A stretch of DNA of 5,540 nt from Acetobacteraceae bacterium (GCA_003164305.1 PLSZ01000522.1:1-5540); one strand, 5' to 3'. Counted from the first letter of the stretch, positions 1 through 5,540 are shown. The notes: generated from the letters alone by a model not told the origin. Translations and numbers: made by a program.

Positions 1-113
1 AAGGCCCCGAGGATGACGATGAAGGGGCCAAGGATGACGATGAAGGGCCTGAGGATGACGATGAAGGGGCTGAGGATGACGATGGAGGAGCCGTGGATGA
101 CGTTCGGGGGAGG
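1..113. repeat. 21-bp tandem repeat array (about 4 good units plus decayed ends)
   Basis: Units of exactly 21 bp begin at 9, 30, 51 and 72, each with the core GGATGACGATG followed by a G-rich tail ending GGGGCC or a variant. By eye, units 1 and 3 differ at one position, unit 2 differs from unit 1 at three and unit 4 at two. A fifth unit (93-113) keeps only its first half, GTGGATGACG. Bases 1-8 look like the end of another unit, so the array probably extends beyond the left edge. The first unit and its left flank can form a hairpin (GGCCCC at 3-8 with GGGGCC at 24-29). The plus-strand reading gives a DDDEG-like acidic heptad and the minus strand a PFIVIL-like heptad, but no plausible gene uses either. 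The core resembles short intergenic repeats seen widely in Alphaproteobacteria; that comparison is from memory. It lies just past the 3' end of the minus-strand operon. Confidence 0.85.
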
Positions 114-187
114 GATTTCGCCCTCGCCGGCCTTGTCCTGATGCTTATGCGGTCGAGCCGATCTTTGGGTGAGGCGAGGCGGCGTTA

Positions 188-562
188 TCAGATCAGTCCG
201 AACGCGGGTTGGCGCGCCCAGGAGGGATGTGGTGTGGCGGCGCGGAGCCGGTCGCCCTGGTTGGGGGACAGCGCGTTCGCGACCGAAGCCCAGGGCAGGC
301 CTCGGGCGCGGAACAGTTCCGCGACGGCGGCGATTGTTTCGCTGTCGCCCCAGGCCCATAGATGTTCCACTAACGGATCGAAGGTGCGCGTCCACTCGGG
401 ACCGGCCGAACGCGCGGGCGAGAAGGTTTCGAACAACGCGACAAGCTGCTCGACGCTCGCGGTCTGGACGACGCGGCGCATTTGTTCCTCGGTCAGCGCG
501 AGGGTCACGGCGGCGGCGTTACGGATCCGCCAGAACTCGGCCAGTGTCTGGTCATCGCTCAT
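188..562 (-). CDS. uncharacterised 124-residue protein, second gene of the minus-strand operon
   Basis: I do not recognise a family. The protein is soluble-looking, with no signal peptide or membrane segment, and reads as mostly helical: an N-terminal stretch with LAEFWRIRNAAAV (residues 7-19), a helix EEQMRRVV (25-32), SVEQLVALFETF (36-47), a tryptophan-containing segment VEHLWAWGDSE (65-75), and AAVAELFRARG (78-88). The C-terminal 25 residues look less ordered. The ATG at 560-562 is well supported: on the minus strand GAGGA (569-573) lies 6 nt upstream and overlaps the stop codon of the preceding gene, with only 9 nt between the two genes. The pair should therefore be co-transcribed and probably translationally coupled, and its role is likely tied to the 534-residue neighbour, perhaps as a small partner. 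Codons are strongly GC-ending on this strand, which favours it over the open plus-strand frames opposite. Confidence 0.8.
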   Translation of the reverse strand: MSDDQTLAEFWRIRNAAAVTLALTEEQMRRVVQTASVEQLVALFETFSPARSAGPEWTRTFDPLVEHLWAWGDSETIAAVAELFRARGLPWASVANALSPNQGDRLRAATPHPSWARQPAFGLI

Positions 563-571
563 GACGGGTCC

Positions 572-2176
572 TCACGCGTTGGCGGGTTTGAAGTAATCGA
601 CGTAGACGTGGAAGCAATCGTGCGTCGGCGCGCGCTTCACGTATCGCGACTGGTGCTTGACGTAGCCGCGGATGATGTCATCGCGGCGGGAGGTGCGGTT
701 GTGGCGGAACTCCTCCAGCGAGGACGCGCCATTGCGCATCACATGCGGATCGTTCTGCCAGTGGCACGCGGCGTAGGTGATGGTGTCGAGCAGATCGTGC
801 CGCTCACTGGTGCGTTCCAGGTACGAATCGACCAGAGCGCACGACCTGGGCGCGTCCTGCGCCAGCACGTGGTCCTTCAGAACCGGCAGCAGACGGTCGA
901 TCGGGATGTCGTCGGCCCACGACCGGTATTTCGCGCGCGGCTCCAGGTTGAACGTGGGATCGCGCGGGAAGTTTGCGTTGGAGCGGATGGTGTCGTTCAT
1001 GAAGCGGGCGCCCATGAACACCGCCTTCACCTGGTGCGGGTTGTCGTAATCTCGAACCCATGACTGCACGACATTCATGTAGTCCAGCGCGTGGGTGGGA
1101 TGCAGGAAGGCGTTCGGATGCTCCAGCACGTCGATCAGATAGCGTTGGAAGCAGGCGATCACGGCGTCACCGACGTCCAGGATACCGGCGCCGCGTTTGA
1201 AGAACCCCATGATCGCGGCGTTGACGTCGAACGGGCCACCCCAGACGATCGCCTCGGTCAGGACGTCGAGTTCGCGTTCGGTCAGCGGCTTGTCTGACCG
1301 TTTCGGAATCGACGCATATCCCGGGAGTTCCATCTTGCAGATCGTGCAGATCTCCGACCACAGCCCGTAAAGCCGCGGCGAGCAGCCGAGGTCCGGCACG
1401 ACGGTATAGAAAAGCTCATGCGCGTTGTCCCAGCCGAGATAATCGGCGATATCCACCAGCGCGCGGGCTCGCAAAGCCTTGTGGCCGATGTTCTGGTAGC
1501 CGCCGCGGTTGATGATGGTGTCTTGCAGGTCGGTGATGCCGGCGAACAGGATCGCGTCCTTCAGGCGACGGCGATTGACGGGATCGCGCGCCAGCCCAAG
1601 GAACAATCCGTAGGCCTCGGCTTTGTCGCCCTCGGAGATCGCCCAGTTCATGCGGGCCAGACGTTCATCGACGGAGCCGCCTTCGATCGGATCGTGATCC
1701 TGGAAGTAGATTCTTGGGACATTCCACGCTGGGCCATCGAAACGATTGACGCTTTCGTCGGGGCCGGGGAACTTCTTGCCGCATTGCTCGCCGTCGCGCG
1801 CGTAGTGGCCGGGGAATTCGCAGATCACCTGCTCCCAAACATTGAGGCCTTGCGGGACGTACCACATGGCCTGGATGTTCGGCAGAATGCCGCGGGAGCC
1901 GCCGAGTTCGCCCATCAGGGAGATCGCGCCGCGCCACCCCAGAATGGTATGGTCGTAGTTGACGCCTCGCAGTTCACCGTTCGGTAGTTGCATCAGATGG
2001 GACGGGACCTGGACGTACGGGGCCGCCGAGGCGATGGCTGCCTTGATCATATCCTTGAGTGGGCGGTCCTGCTCGGTCATGAGGCGACAGAACGTGGACG
2101 TCGCGTCGCGGTAGCGGACGCCCTGGATTTCCTCACGCAGGCGATCGACTGTCGCGGCTCCTTGGATCAGGCCCAT
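572..2176 (-). CDS. uncharacterised 534-residue, mostly helical protein, first gene of the minus-strand operon
   Basis: No signal peptide or clear transmembrane helix is visible, so it is probably cytoplasmic. The start ATG (2174-2176) has a strong Shine-Dalgarno GGAGG (2183-2187) 6 nt upstream. Recognisable landmarks are an N-terminal helical part with NYDHTILGWRGAISLM (residues 73-88), a central region with a CxxC pair (C277, C280) and lone cysteines such as C119 and C132, the segment IGHKALRARAL (230-240) followed by LGWDNAHELF (247-256), and HPTHALDYMNVVQSW (359-373). The pattern of spaced histidines followed by long helices, and a late AACHWQNDPHV segment (469-479), reminds me of the helical domain found in some bacterial Rieske-type proteins. 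That likeness is from memory, and there is no Rieske motif here. Function is unknown. It heads a two-gene operon with the gene at 188-562 and is divergent from the oxidoreductase at 2333, with a perfect FNR-type palindrome in between. Confidence is high that it is a gene and low on any family. Confidence 0.85.
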   Translation of the reverse strand: MGLIQGAATVDRLREEIQGVRYRDATSTFCRLMTEQDRPLKDMIKAAIASAAPYVQVPSHLMQLPNGELRGVNYDHTILGWRGAISLMGELGGSRGILPNIQAMWYVPQGLNVWEQVICEFPGHYARDGEQCGKKFPGPDESVNRFDGPAWNVPRIYFQDHDPIEGGSVDERLARMNWAISEGDKAEAYGLFLGLARDPVNRRRLKDAILFAGITDLQDTIINRGGYQNIGHKALRARALVDIADYLGWDNAHELFYTVVPDLGCSPRLYGLWSEICTICKMELPGYASIPKRSDKPLTERELDVLTEAIVWGGPFDVNAAIMGFFKRGAGILDVGDAVIACFQRYLIDVLEHPNAFLHPTHALDYMNVVQSWVRDYDNPHQVKAVFMGARFMNDTIRSNANFPRDPTFNLEPRAKYRSWADDIPIDRLLPVLKDHVLAQDAPRSCALVDSYLERTSERHDLLDTITYAACHWQNDPHVMRNGASSLEEFRHNRTSRRDDIIRGYVKHQSRYVKRAPTHDCFHVYVDYFKPANA

Positions 2177-2207
2177 TGCTATCCTCCCTGTGCGAAACGG
2201 CCGCGCG

Positions 2208-2221
2208 GGCAGGGGGCTGCC
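2208..2221. other. small GC-rich hairpin in the leader of the minus-strand operon
   Basis: GGCAG (2208-2212) and CTGCC (2217-2221) are perfectly complementary around a 4-nt loop, and one more G-U pair can extend the stem. On the minus strand it would lie in the 5' leader of the 534-residue gene, about 20 nt upstream of its Shine-Dalgarno. There is no U-tract after it, so it is not a terminator. It could be a minor leader structure or chance in GC-rich DNA. Confidence 0.3.
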
Positions 2222-2246
2222 TTCGCGCCGCGACGTTTCCGGCGAG

Positions 2247-2252
2247 AGTGTT
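2247..2252 (-). promoter_or_regulatory. candidate -10 element for the minus-strand operon
   Basis: The minus strand reads AACACT here, matching TATAAT at three of six positions, including the important second A and last T. If the centre of the FNR-type palindrome (2281.5) is placed at -41.5, the usual class II activator position, the -12 to -7 window falls exactly on these six bases. The start of transcription would be near 2240, leaving a leader of about 64 nt before the ATG at 2176. A weak -10 with no good -35 is typical of activator-dependent promoters. This is inferred from spacing alone. Confidence 0.4.
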
Positions 2253-2272
2253 CGCGCGAGGGCGGGCGGCGT

Positions 2273-2290
2273 CTTTGATCCAGATCAAAG
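2273..2290. promoter_or_regulatory. FNR/FixK-type operator, perfect palindrome
   Basis: CTTTGATC and GATCAAAG form perfect 8-bp inverted arms separated by two bases. The inner 14 bases (2275-2288) match the FNR consensus TTGAT-N4-ATCAA at every fixed position and also the FixK form TTGA-N6-TCAA. Known regulators of this family (FNR, Anr, FixK, FnrL) respond to oxygen limitation or related redox cues. The site sits in the 156-bp region between divergent genes. The spacing fits class II activation of the minus-strand operon. Class II activation of the plus-strand genes would start transcription about 10 nt before the ATG at 2333, inside or beside its Shine-Dalgarno, so for that side repression or no effect is as likely. 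Which regulator binds cannot be told from the sequence. Confidence 0.8.
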
Positions 2291-2332
2291 GTCGGTCATG
2301 GTTCCGGGACCGGCGTTATCGACGGAGTGCCA

Positions 2333-2920
2333 ATGCGGGTCCTGGTCATTTACTGCCACCCTCGGCCGGACAGTTTCGGCGCCGCTCTGCGCGACGCGGC
2401 GGTGCGCGGGCTGACCTCGGCCGGGCACTCGGTCGAAGTGCGCGACCTTTACGCCGAGGGGTTCGATCCCGTGCTGTCAGAGCATCAGCGTGGCGTCTAT
2501 TTCGACGAAAGCGAGAACGCGCGCGGGCTGGAGGATCACGTCGCGGCGGTGCGGCGGGCGGAGGGGCTGGTGCTGGTTTACCCGACGTGGTGGTTCGGCA
2601 TGCCGGCGATGTTGAAGGGATGGTTCGATCGGGTGTGGGTGCCGGGGGTGGCGTTCCAACTGGGTGGCGCGAAGGTGTTGCAGCCATTGCTGACGAACAT
2701 CAGACGGATCGGTGTAGTAACGACGTACGGCTCGCCCTGGTGGTTGCTGTGGTGGGTCTGTTGGCCGGACCGCCTGGCGATGAGAGGCGGACTGCGGCCG
2801 TTGTGCGCGCCAAAATGCCGCGTCCAGTGGCTGGGGTTGCCGGGAATGGATGTGGATCGGCCGGAGCACCGGCGCCGGTTCCTGACGAAGGTCACACGGC
2901 GGCTGTCGGAATGGCGATAG
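2333..2920 (+). CDS. flavodoxin-fold NAD(P)H:quinone-type oxidoreductase (Flavodoxin_2 family)
   Basis: This 195-residue protein belongs to the family that includes KefF/MdaB-like and mammalian NQO1-type flavoenzymes, which use FMN or FAD to pass two electrons from NAD(P)H to quinones or similar acceptors in the cytoplasm. The N-terminal beta strand MRVLVIYCHP leads into the flavin phosphate-binding loop HPRPDSFGAAL (residues 9-19); RDLYAEGFDPVLS (37-49) is the usual second block; and YPTWWFGMPAMLKGWFDRV (83-101) is the family signature around the flavin and dimer interface. TTYGSPWW (130-137) begins a tryptophan-rich C-terminal segment. The length is normal. I chose ATG 2333 over the in-frame GTG 2327 because GGAG at 2324-2327 is 5 nt upstream of the ATG and overlaps the GTG. 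It is the first of three plus-strand genes, 68 nt before the dioxygenase GTG. Its substrate is not evident. Confidence 0.88.
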   Translation: MRVLVIYCHPRPDSFGAALRDAAVRGLTSAGHSVEVRDLYAEGFDPVLSEHQRGVYFDESENARGLEDHVAAVRRAEGLVLVYPTWWFGMPAMLKGWFDRVWVPGVAFQLGGAKVLQPLLTNIRRIGVVTTYGSPWWLLWWVCWPDRLAMRGGLRPLCAPKCRVQWLGLPGMDVDRPEHRRRFLTKVTRRLSEWR

Positions 2921-2927
2921 CGCGCCA

Positions 2928-2957
2928 TTGTCGCACCGCGGCAATTGCTTCTATCAT
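2928..2957 (+). promoter_or_regulatory. candidate internal sigma70-like promoter before the dioxygenase
   Basis: TTGTCG (2928-2933, four of six matches to TTGACA) and TATCAT (2952-2957, five of six matches to TATAAT) are separated by 18 bp. Transcription would start near 2964, about 25 nt before the GTG at 2989. It lies just after the stop of the oxidoreductase, in a locally AT-richer gap. If real, it lets the dioxygenase and binding-protein genes be expressed independently of the upstream gene. Evidence is sequence match only. Confidence 0.35.
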
Positions 2958-2977
2958 TCGGGAAGCCAGTTTTCGAC

Positions 2978-2983
2978 AGGGGG
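2978..2983 (+). promoter_or_regulatory. ribosome binding site supporting the GTG start of the dioxygenase
   Basis: AGGGGG ends 5 nt before GTG 2989, close to the AGGAGG consensus and at good spacing. The rival in-frame ATG at 2911 has only GGA directly against it and would add 26 residues that do not look like the start of this family. Confidence 0.55.
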
Positions 2984-2988
2984 CGCGC

Positions 2989-3864
2989 GTGGATGCGACC
3001 GATTTTTCAACCACGATAGAACTCAAACCGATGGGGCGCGGCTTTGGCTGCGAGGTGATCGGCCTCGATCTGGCGATACCTTTGCCCGATCCCGGGTTCG
3101 CCCGAATTCAGCAGGCGTGGTTCGATCACAGTTTTCTGGTGTTTCGCGATCTGCGCATGGACTCGGGGCAGCATGTCGCTTTCACGCGCCGGTTCGGTCC
3201 GCTGCACATCATGGAGCGGGAATTCAATTTGCCCGATTTCCCCGAAGTGATGGTCATCGCCAACGAAGAGCGCGACGGCAAGCCCTTCGGCTCCCGCCGC
3301 GTCGGACTGGGCTGGCATTCCGATGGTGAGGACAAGCGAATTCCCAACGCCGGTTCCATGCTCCACGCCATCACGTTACCAGAGGAAGGCGGCGATACGC
3401 TGTTCGCCGACATGTACGCCGCGTACGAAGCGTTACCGGAACGACTCAAAAGCGCCATTCAGGGCAAGCGCGGGCGTTTCAGCCGCGTCGATATGCATCA
3501 TATCCATTATCCGGATCTGCCGGCGCTGACCGAGGCGCAGAAGCGCGACCGGCCGGACATGTTTCATCCGCTGGTGCGCCGGCACCCTCACACGGGCCGG
3601 TCCTCGCTGTTCATTGGGCGGTGGGCGCGGGACATCGAGGGCATGCCACAAGACGAAGGCCGTGCGCTGATCGAGGAGTTGTTCGCCTTCGCGCAAAATG
3701 ACGCGTTCGTTTATCGGCACCACTGGCGGCCGTTCGACGCGGTGCTGTGGGACAATCGTTGCATGCTGCATAAGGCGATGGGATACGACGAAGAGAAATA
3801 TATCCGGCACATGCGGCGCACGACGCTCGACGGTGAGATCCCCGAGATGGCGATGCCCGCTTGA
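2989..3864 (+). CDS. TauD/TfdA-family Fe(II)/2-oxoglutarate-dependent dioxygenase
   Basis: The family couples oxidative decarboxylation of 2-oxoglutarate to hydroxylation of a small organic substrate such as taurine, 2,4-D or sulfate esters, using O2 in the cytoplasm. From GTG 2989 the protein has 291 residues, the usual length. The N-terminal block IELKPMGRGFGCEVIGLDL (10-28) is typical. The iron triad is visible: H110 and D112 in GWHSDG, and H261 in WDNRCMLHKAMG (255-265). T137 in GGDTLFADMY and R273 in YIRHMRRTTLDGE (271-283) are the expected 2-oxoglutarate contacts; R277 lies four residues further on, where TfdA has a substrate-carboxylate arginine. HPLVRRHPHTGRSSLFIG (193-210) is another conserved block. 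All catalytic residues are intact. An upstream ATG (2911), overlapping the previous gene by 10 nt, is possible but less likely. Its stop overlaps the start of the binding-protein gene by 4 nt. The substrate cannot be assigned; a TfdA-like carboxylate-bearing one is a guess. Confidence 0.93.
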   Translation: MDATDFSTTIELKPMGRGFGCEVIGLDLAIPLPDPGFARIQQAWFDHSFLVFRDLRMDSGQHVAFTRRFGPLHIMEREFNLPDFPEVMVIANEERDGKPFGSRRVGLGWHSDGEDKRIPNAGSMLHAITLPEEGGDTLFADMYAAYEALPERLKSAIQGKRGRFSRVDMHHIHYPDLPALTEAQKRDRPDMFHPLVRRHPHTGRSSLFIGRWARDIEGMPQDEGRALIEELFAFAQNDAFVYRHHWRPFDAVLWDNRCMLHKAMGYDEEKYIRHMRRTTLDGEIPEMAMPA

Positions 3865-5435
3865 AGTTCGCGCGCACGGCGTTTGCCGCGGTCGTCGTCT
3901 TTTGCGCGCACGCGGCGGGCGCGACCGATCTGAAGGTCGGGCTGGGGTTGGAGCCGACGTCGATCGATCCGCACTATCACAACTTCACGCCGAACAACGC
4001 GGTCGCGCAGCATTTCTTCGACGGCATCGCCAATTTCGATGAGCGGCAGCAACCGGTGCCGGGCCTCGCGCAATCGTGGCGAACGGTTGACGACACCACG
4101 TGGGAATTCACTCTGCGGCCGGGATTGCATTTCCAGGACGGCGCGCCGGTCACGTTCGACGACATCGCTTTCTCGGTTCGGCGTTCGGGGGAGATTCCGA
4201 ACAGTCCGTCGGGATTTGGCATGTTCTCCACCGGGATGACGTTCGTTCGTGTGTCGGACACGGTGTTTCAGGTGAAGACGGACGCGCCCAATCCGATCGC
4301 GCCGAACAATCTGGCGAACGTCATGGTGGTGCGGCGCAAGCTGGCGGAAAACGCGGGCAACGCGGAGTTCAACGATGGGCGGGCGACGATCGGTACTGGG
4401 CCGTATCGGTTTGTCTCGTTCGTGCCGGGCGGCAAGATCACGATGGTGGCGAACCCGGATTACTGGGGTGGCAAACCCGCGTTCGATCAGGTGGAATTGC
4501 GGTTCATCAAGGTGGGCGCCTCGCGGGTGGCGGCGTTGCTGGCCGGCGATGTGGATTTCATCGACGCGGTGCCGCCGCCGGATATCGCCCGGCTGAAGGC
4601 GGATCAGCAGATCAGCGTCGTTTCCGGCGTGACCAATCGCATGATCTTTCTGGGGTTCGATCAGTTTCGTACTGAGACGCCGGATGTTTCCGGTTCCGGT
4701 GGCAAGAATCCGTTTCTCGATCCTCGGGTGCGGCATGCGATTTCCAAAGCGATCAACCGTCAGGCGCTGACCGAGCAGGTCCTGGAAGGCGCGGGGGAGG
4801 CGGCCGGGCAGTTGCTGCCGGGGTTTTATTTTGGCACCAGCCCTCGGTTGAAGCCGGATGGGTTCGATCCGGCGGGGGCGCGGCAATTGCTGGCCGAGGC
4901 TGGTTATCCGAACGGGTTCGACGTCGTCCTGCATGGCCCGCGGGATCGTTACGTCAACGATGTTCAGGTGGCCCAGGCGGTGGCGCAGATGCTGACGCGA
5001 GTCGGGATCCGGGTGACGGTCGAGGTGTTGCCGGGGAGTATTTTCTTCGCCGCGGCGACGTCGGGCGGTCCCAATCAGACGCCGAAGTTCAGCTTTATTC
5101 TGAATGGCATCAACTCGGGGACCGGGGAGAGTTCGGCGGGGTTGCGGTCGTTATTGGGCACGTACGATCCGGCGCGGGGGTTTGGGGCGTCAAATCGGAT
5201 GCGTTATTCGAACCCGGCATTCGATGCGCTGATGGAACAGGCGTTGCGGACGGTGGATGACAAGCCGCGCGCGGAATTGCTCGGGCGGGCGATCGATCTG
5301 GCGATTGGGACGGACGCGGCGGTGGTGCCGCTGTATTTTCAACTCAGCGTGTGGGCGTCTCGGCGGGGGTTCGAGTACGCGCCGCGGGCGGACGAGACGA
5401 CGGAGGTGATGAGTTTGCGCATCAAACGGCAGTGA
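3861..5435 (+). CDS. periplasmic substrate-binding protein of an ABC importer, family 5 (SBP_bac_5)
   Basis: This 524-residue protein is of the DppA/OppA/NikA type, which captures peptides, nickel chelates, opines or other solutes in the periplasm for an ABC permease. Residues 1-21 form a signal peptide (MKFAR, hydrophobic core, AAGA), with cleavage likely before T22. C15 follows VVF, so no lipobox is present and the mature protein should be soluble. Family blocks are LEPTSIDPHYHN (30-41), LAQSWRTVDDTTWEFTLRPG (69-88), FQDGAPVTFDDIAFSV (91-106), GTGPYRFVSF (178-187), NPDYWGGKPAFDQV (198-211), LDPRVRHAISKAINRQAL (286-303) and a C-terminal VVPLYFQ segment (488-494). The TTG start is chosen because it begins the signal peptide exactly and shares TTGA with the dioxygenase stop, implying translational coupling. 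No strong Shine-Dalgarno precedes it. No permease or ATPase gene is in the window, so the partner subunits lie outside. The ligand is unknown but is probably linked to the dioxygenase substrate. Confidence 0.93.
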   Translation: MKFARTAFAAVVVFCAHAAGATDLKVGLGLEPTSIDPHYHNFTPNNAVAQHFFDGIANFDERQQPVPGLAQSWRTVDDTTWEFTLRPGLHFQDGAPVTFDDIAFSVRRSGEIPNSPSGFGMFSTGMTFVRVSDTVFQVKTDAPNPIAPNNLANVMVVRRKLAENAGNAEFNDGRATIGTGPYRFVSFVPGGKITMVANPDYWGGKPAFDQVELRFIKVGASRVAALLAGDVDFIDAVPPPDIARLKADQQISVVSGVTNRMIFLGFDQFRTETPDVSGSGGKNPFLDPRVRHAISKAINRQALTEQVLEGAGEAAGQLLPGFYFGTSPRLKPDGFDPAGARQLLAEAGYPNGFDVVLHGPRDRYVNDVQVAQAVAQMLTRVGIRVTVEVLPGSIFFAAATSGGPNQTPKFSFILNGINSGTGESSAGLRSLLGTYDPARGFGASNRMRYSNPAFDALMEQALRTVDDKPRAELLGRAIDLAIGTDAAVVPLYFQLSVWASRRGFEYAPRADETTEVMSLRIKRQ

Positions 5436-5439
5436 ATTT

Positions 5440-5480
5440 CCAGGCCAGGTTATCGCGGCGCTGTTGATTTCCTGCTCTGG
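5440..5480 (+). terminator. weak hairpin after the binding-protein gene, possible terminator
   Basis: CCAGGCCAGG (5440-5449) can pair with CCTGCTCTGG (5471-5480) with one mismatch and one G-U pair around a 21-nt loop. It starts 4 nt after the stop codon at 5433-5435, but the following bases (CAAAACTTAT) do not give a U-tract. It may be a weak or Rho-assisted terminator, an mRNA 3'-end stabiliser, or chance. Confidence 0.3.
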
Positions 5481-5493
5481 CAAAACTTATATT
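5464..5493 (+). promoter_or_regulatory. candidate sigma70-like promoter reading out of the window
   Basis: TTGATT (5464-5469, four of six matches to TTGACA) and TATATT (5488-5493, five of six matches to TATAAT) are 18 bp apart, in the most AT-rich stretch of the window. It faces rightward, and any gene it serves begins beyond position 5540. Apart from this and the weak hairpin I see nothing in 5436-5540: no start codon with a good Shine-Dalgarno and no RNA gene. Confidence 0.4.
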
Positions 5494-5540
5494 GGAAGTC
5501 GTTACGGTTTGGCTGGACTTATACCAGGCGTCCGAAACAT

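Noticed and set aside
3..113. The 21-bp repeats as a CRISPR array
   Set aside because: The units are directly adjacent with no unique spacers, and there are no cas genes.
110..125. GAGGG/CCCTC hairpin as the terminator of the minus-strand operon
   Set aside because: The stem is only 5 bp and has no T-tract on the minus strand, so it is too weak to call.
93..596. A 167-residue plus-strand frame continuing from the acidic repeat reading
   Set aside because: It runs antisense to the gene at 188-562, which has a strong ribosome site, operon spacing and better composition; past the repeat the plus-strand translation looks random.
482..1987. Plus-strand frames of 193 and 189 residues opposite the 534-residue gene
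   Set aside because: They have no supporting ribosome sites or recognisable motifs and are explained by GC-ending codons of the minus-strand gene.
2176..2988. The dioxygenase frame stays open upstream to 2176, suggesting a 562-residue fusion
   Set aside because: The upstream part reads as arginine- and alanine-rich low-quality sequence, overlaps the oxidoreductase in another frame, and family homology begins only at about 2989. It is open because GC-rich DNA has few stops.
3900..3926. Binding protein as a lipoprotein through C15
   Set aside because: The residue before the cysteine is Phe, which does not fit a lipobox, and an AxA-type cleavage site follows a few residues later.
3711..4934. 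A 407-residue open frame on the minus strand opposite the binding protein
   Set aside because: Its composition is dominated by Arg, His and Pro, it matches no family, and it lies wholly antisense to two genes with clear homology. It is a codon-bias shadow.

Overview
This is a 5.5-kb GC-rich stretch of a bacterial chromosome with compact, mostly GC-ending coding sequence. The gene families, a perfect FNR/FixK-type operator and a short intergenic tandem repeat whose core resembles intergenic repeats common in Alphaproteobacteria all suggest an alphaproteobacterium, possibly Rhodospirillales or Acetobacteraceae. That placement is an inference; there is no rRNA or marker gene in the window.

Layout. 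Positions 1-113 hold a degenerating array of 21-bp tandem repeats that probably continues past the left edge. A minus-strand two-gene operon follows: a 534-residue uncharacterised, mainly helical protein (2176 to 572) and, after a 9-nt gap, a 124-residue uncharacterised protein (562 to 188). A 156-bp divergent intergenic region (2177-2332) carries a perfect FNR/FixK-type palindrome (2273-2290). On the plus strand are three genes: a flavodoxin-fold NAD(P)H:quinone-type oxidoreductase (2333-2920), a TauD/TfdA-family Fe(II)/2-oxoglutarate dioxygenase (GTG start, 2989-3864), and a family-5 periplasmic substrate-binding protein of an ABC importer (TTG start, 3861-5435), which overlaps the dioxygenase stop by 4 nt. 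The last 105 bases are more AT-rich and hold a weak hairpin and a sigma70-like promoter pointing out of the window.

How the genes may work together. The tight TauD/substrate-binding-protein overlap suggests that uptake of a small organic solute is coupled to its oxidative attack; the flavin reductase-like gene may share the transcript. The substrate is unknown, and no permease or ATPase gene is visible. The FNR-type operator sits at an ideal class II activation distance from a weak -10 element for the minus-strand operon, and at a poor distance for the plus-strand genes. The uncharacterised pair may therefore be the oxygen- or redox-controlled unit.

I found no CRISPR array, tRNA, rRNA, transposase or phage gene. 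The most unexplained content is the uncharacterised gene pair under a possible FNR/FixK switch; I see no clear evidence of a complete new defence or mobile system.
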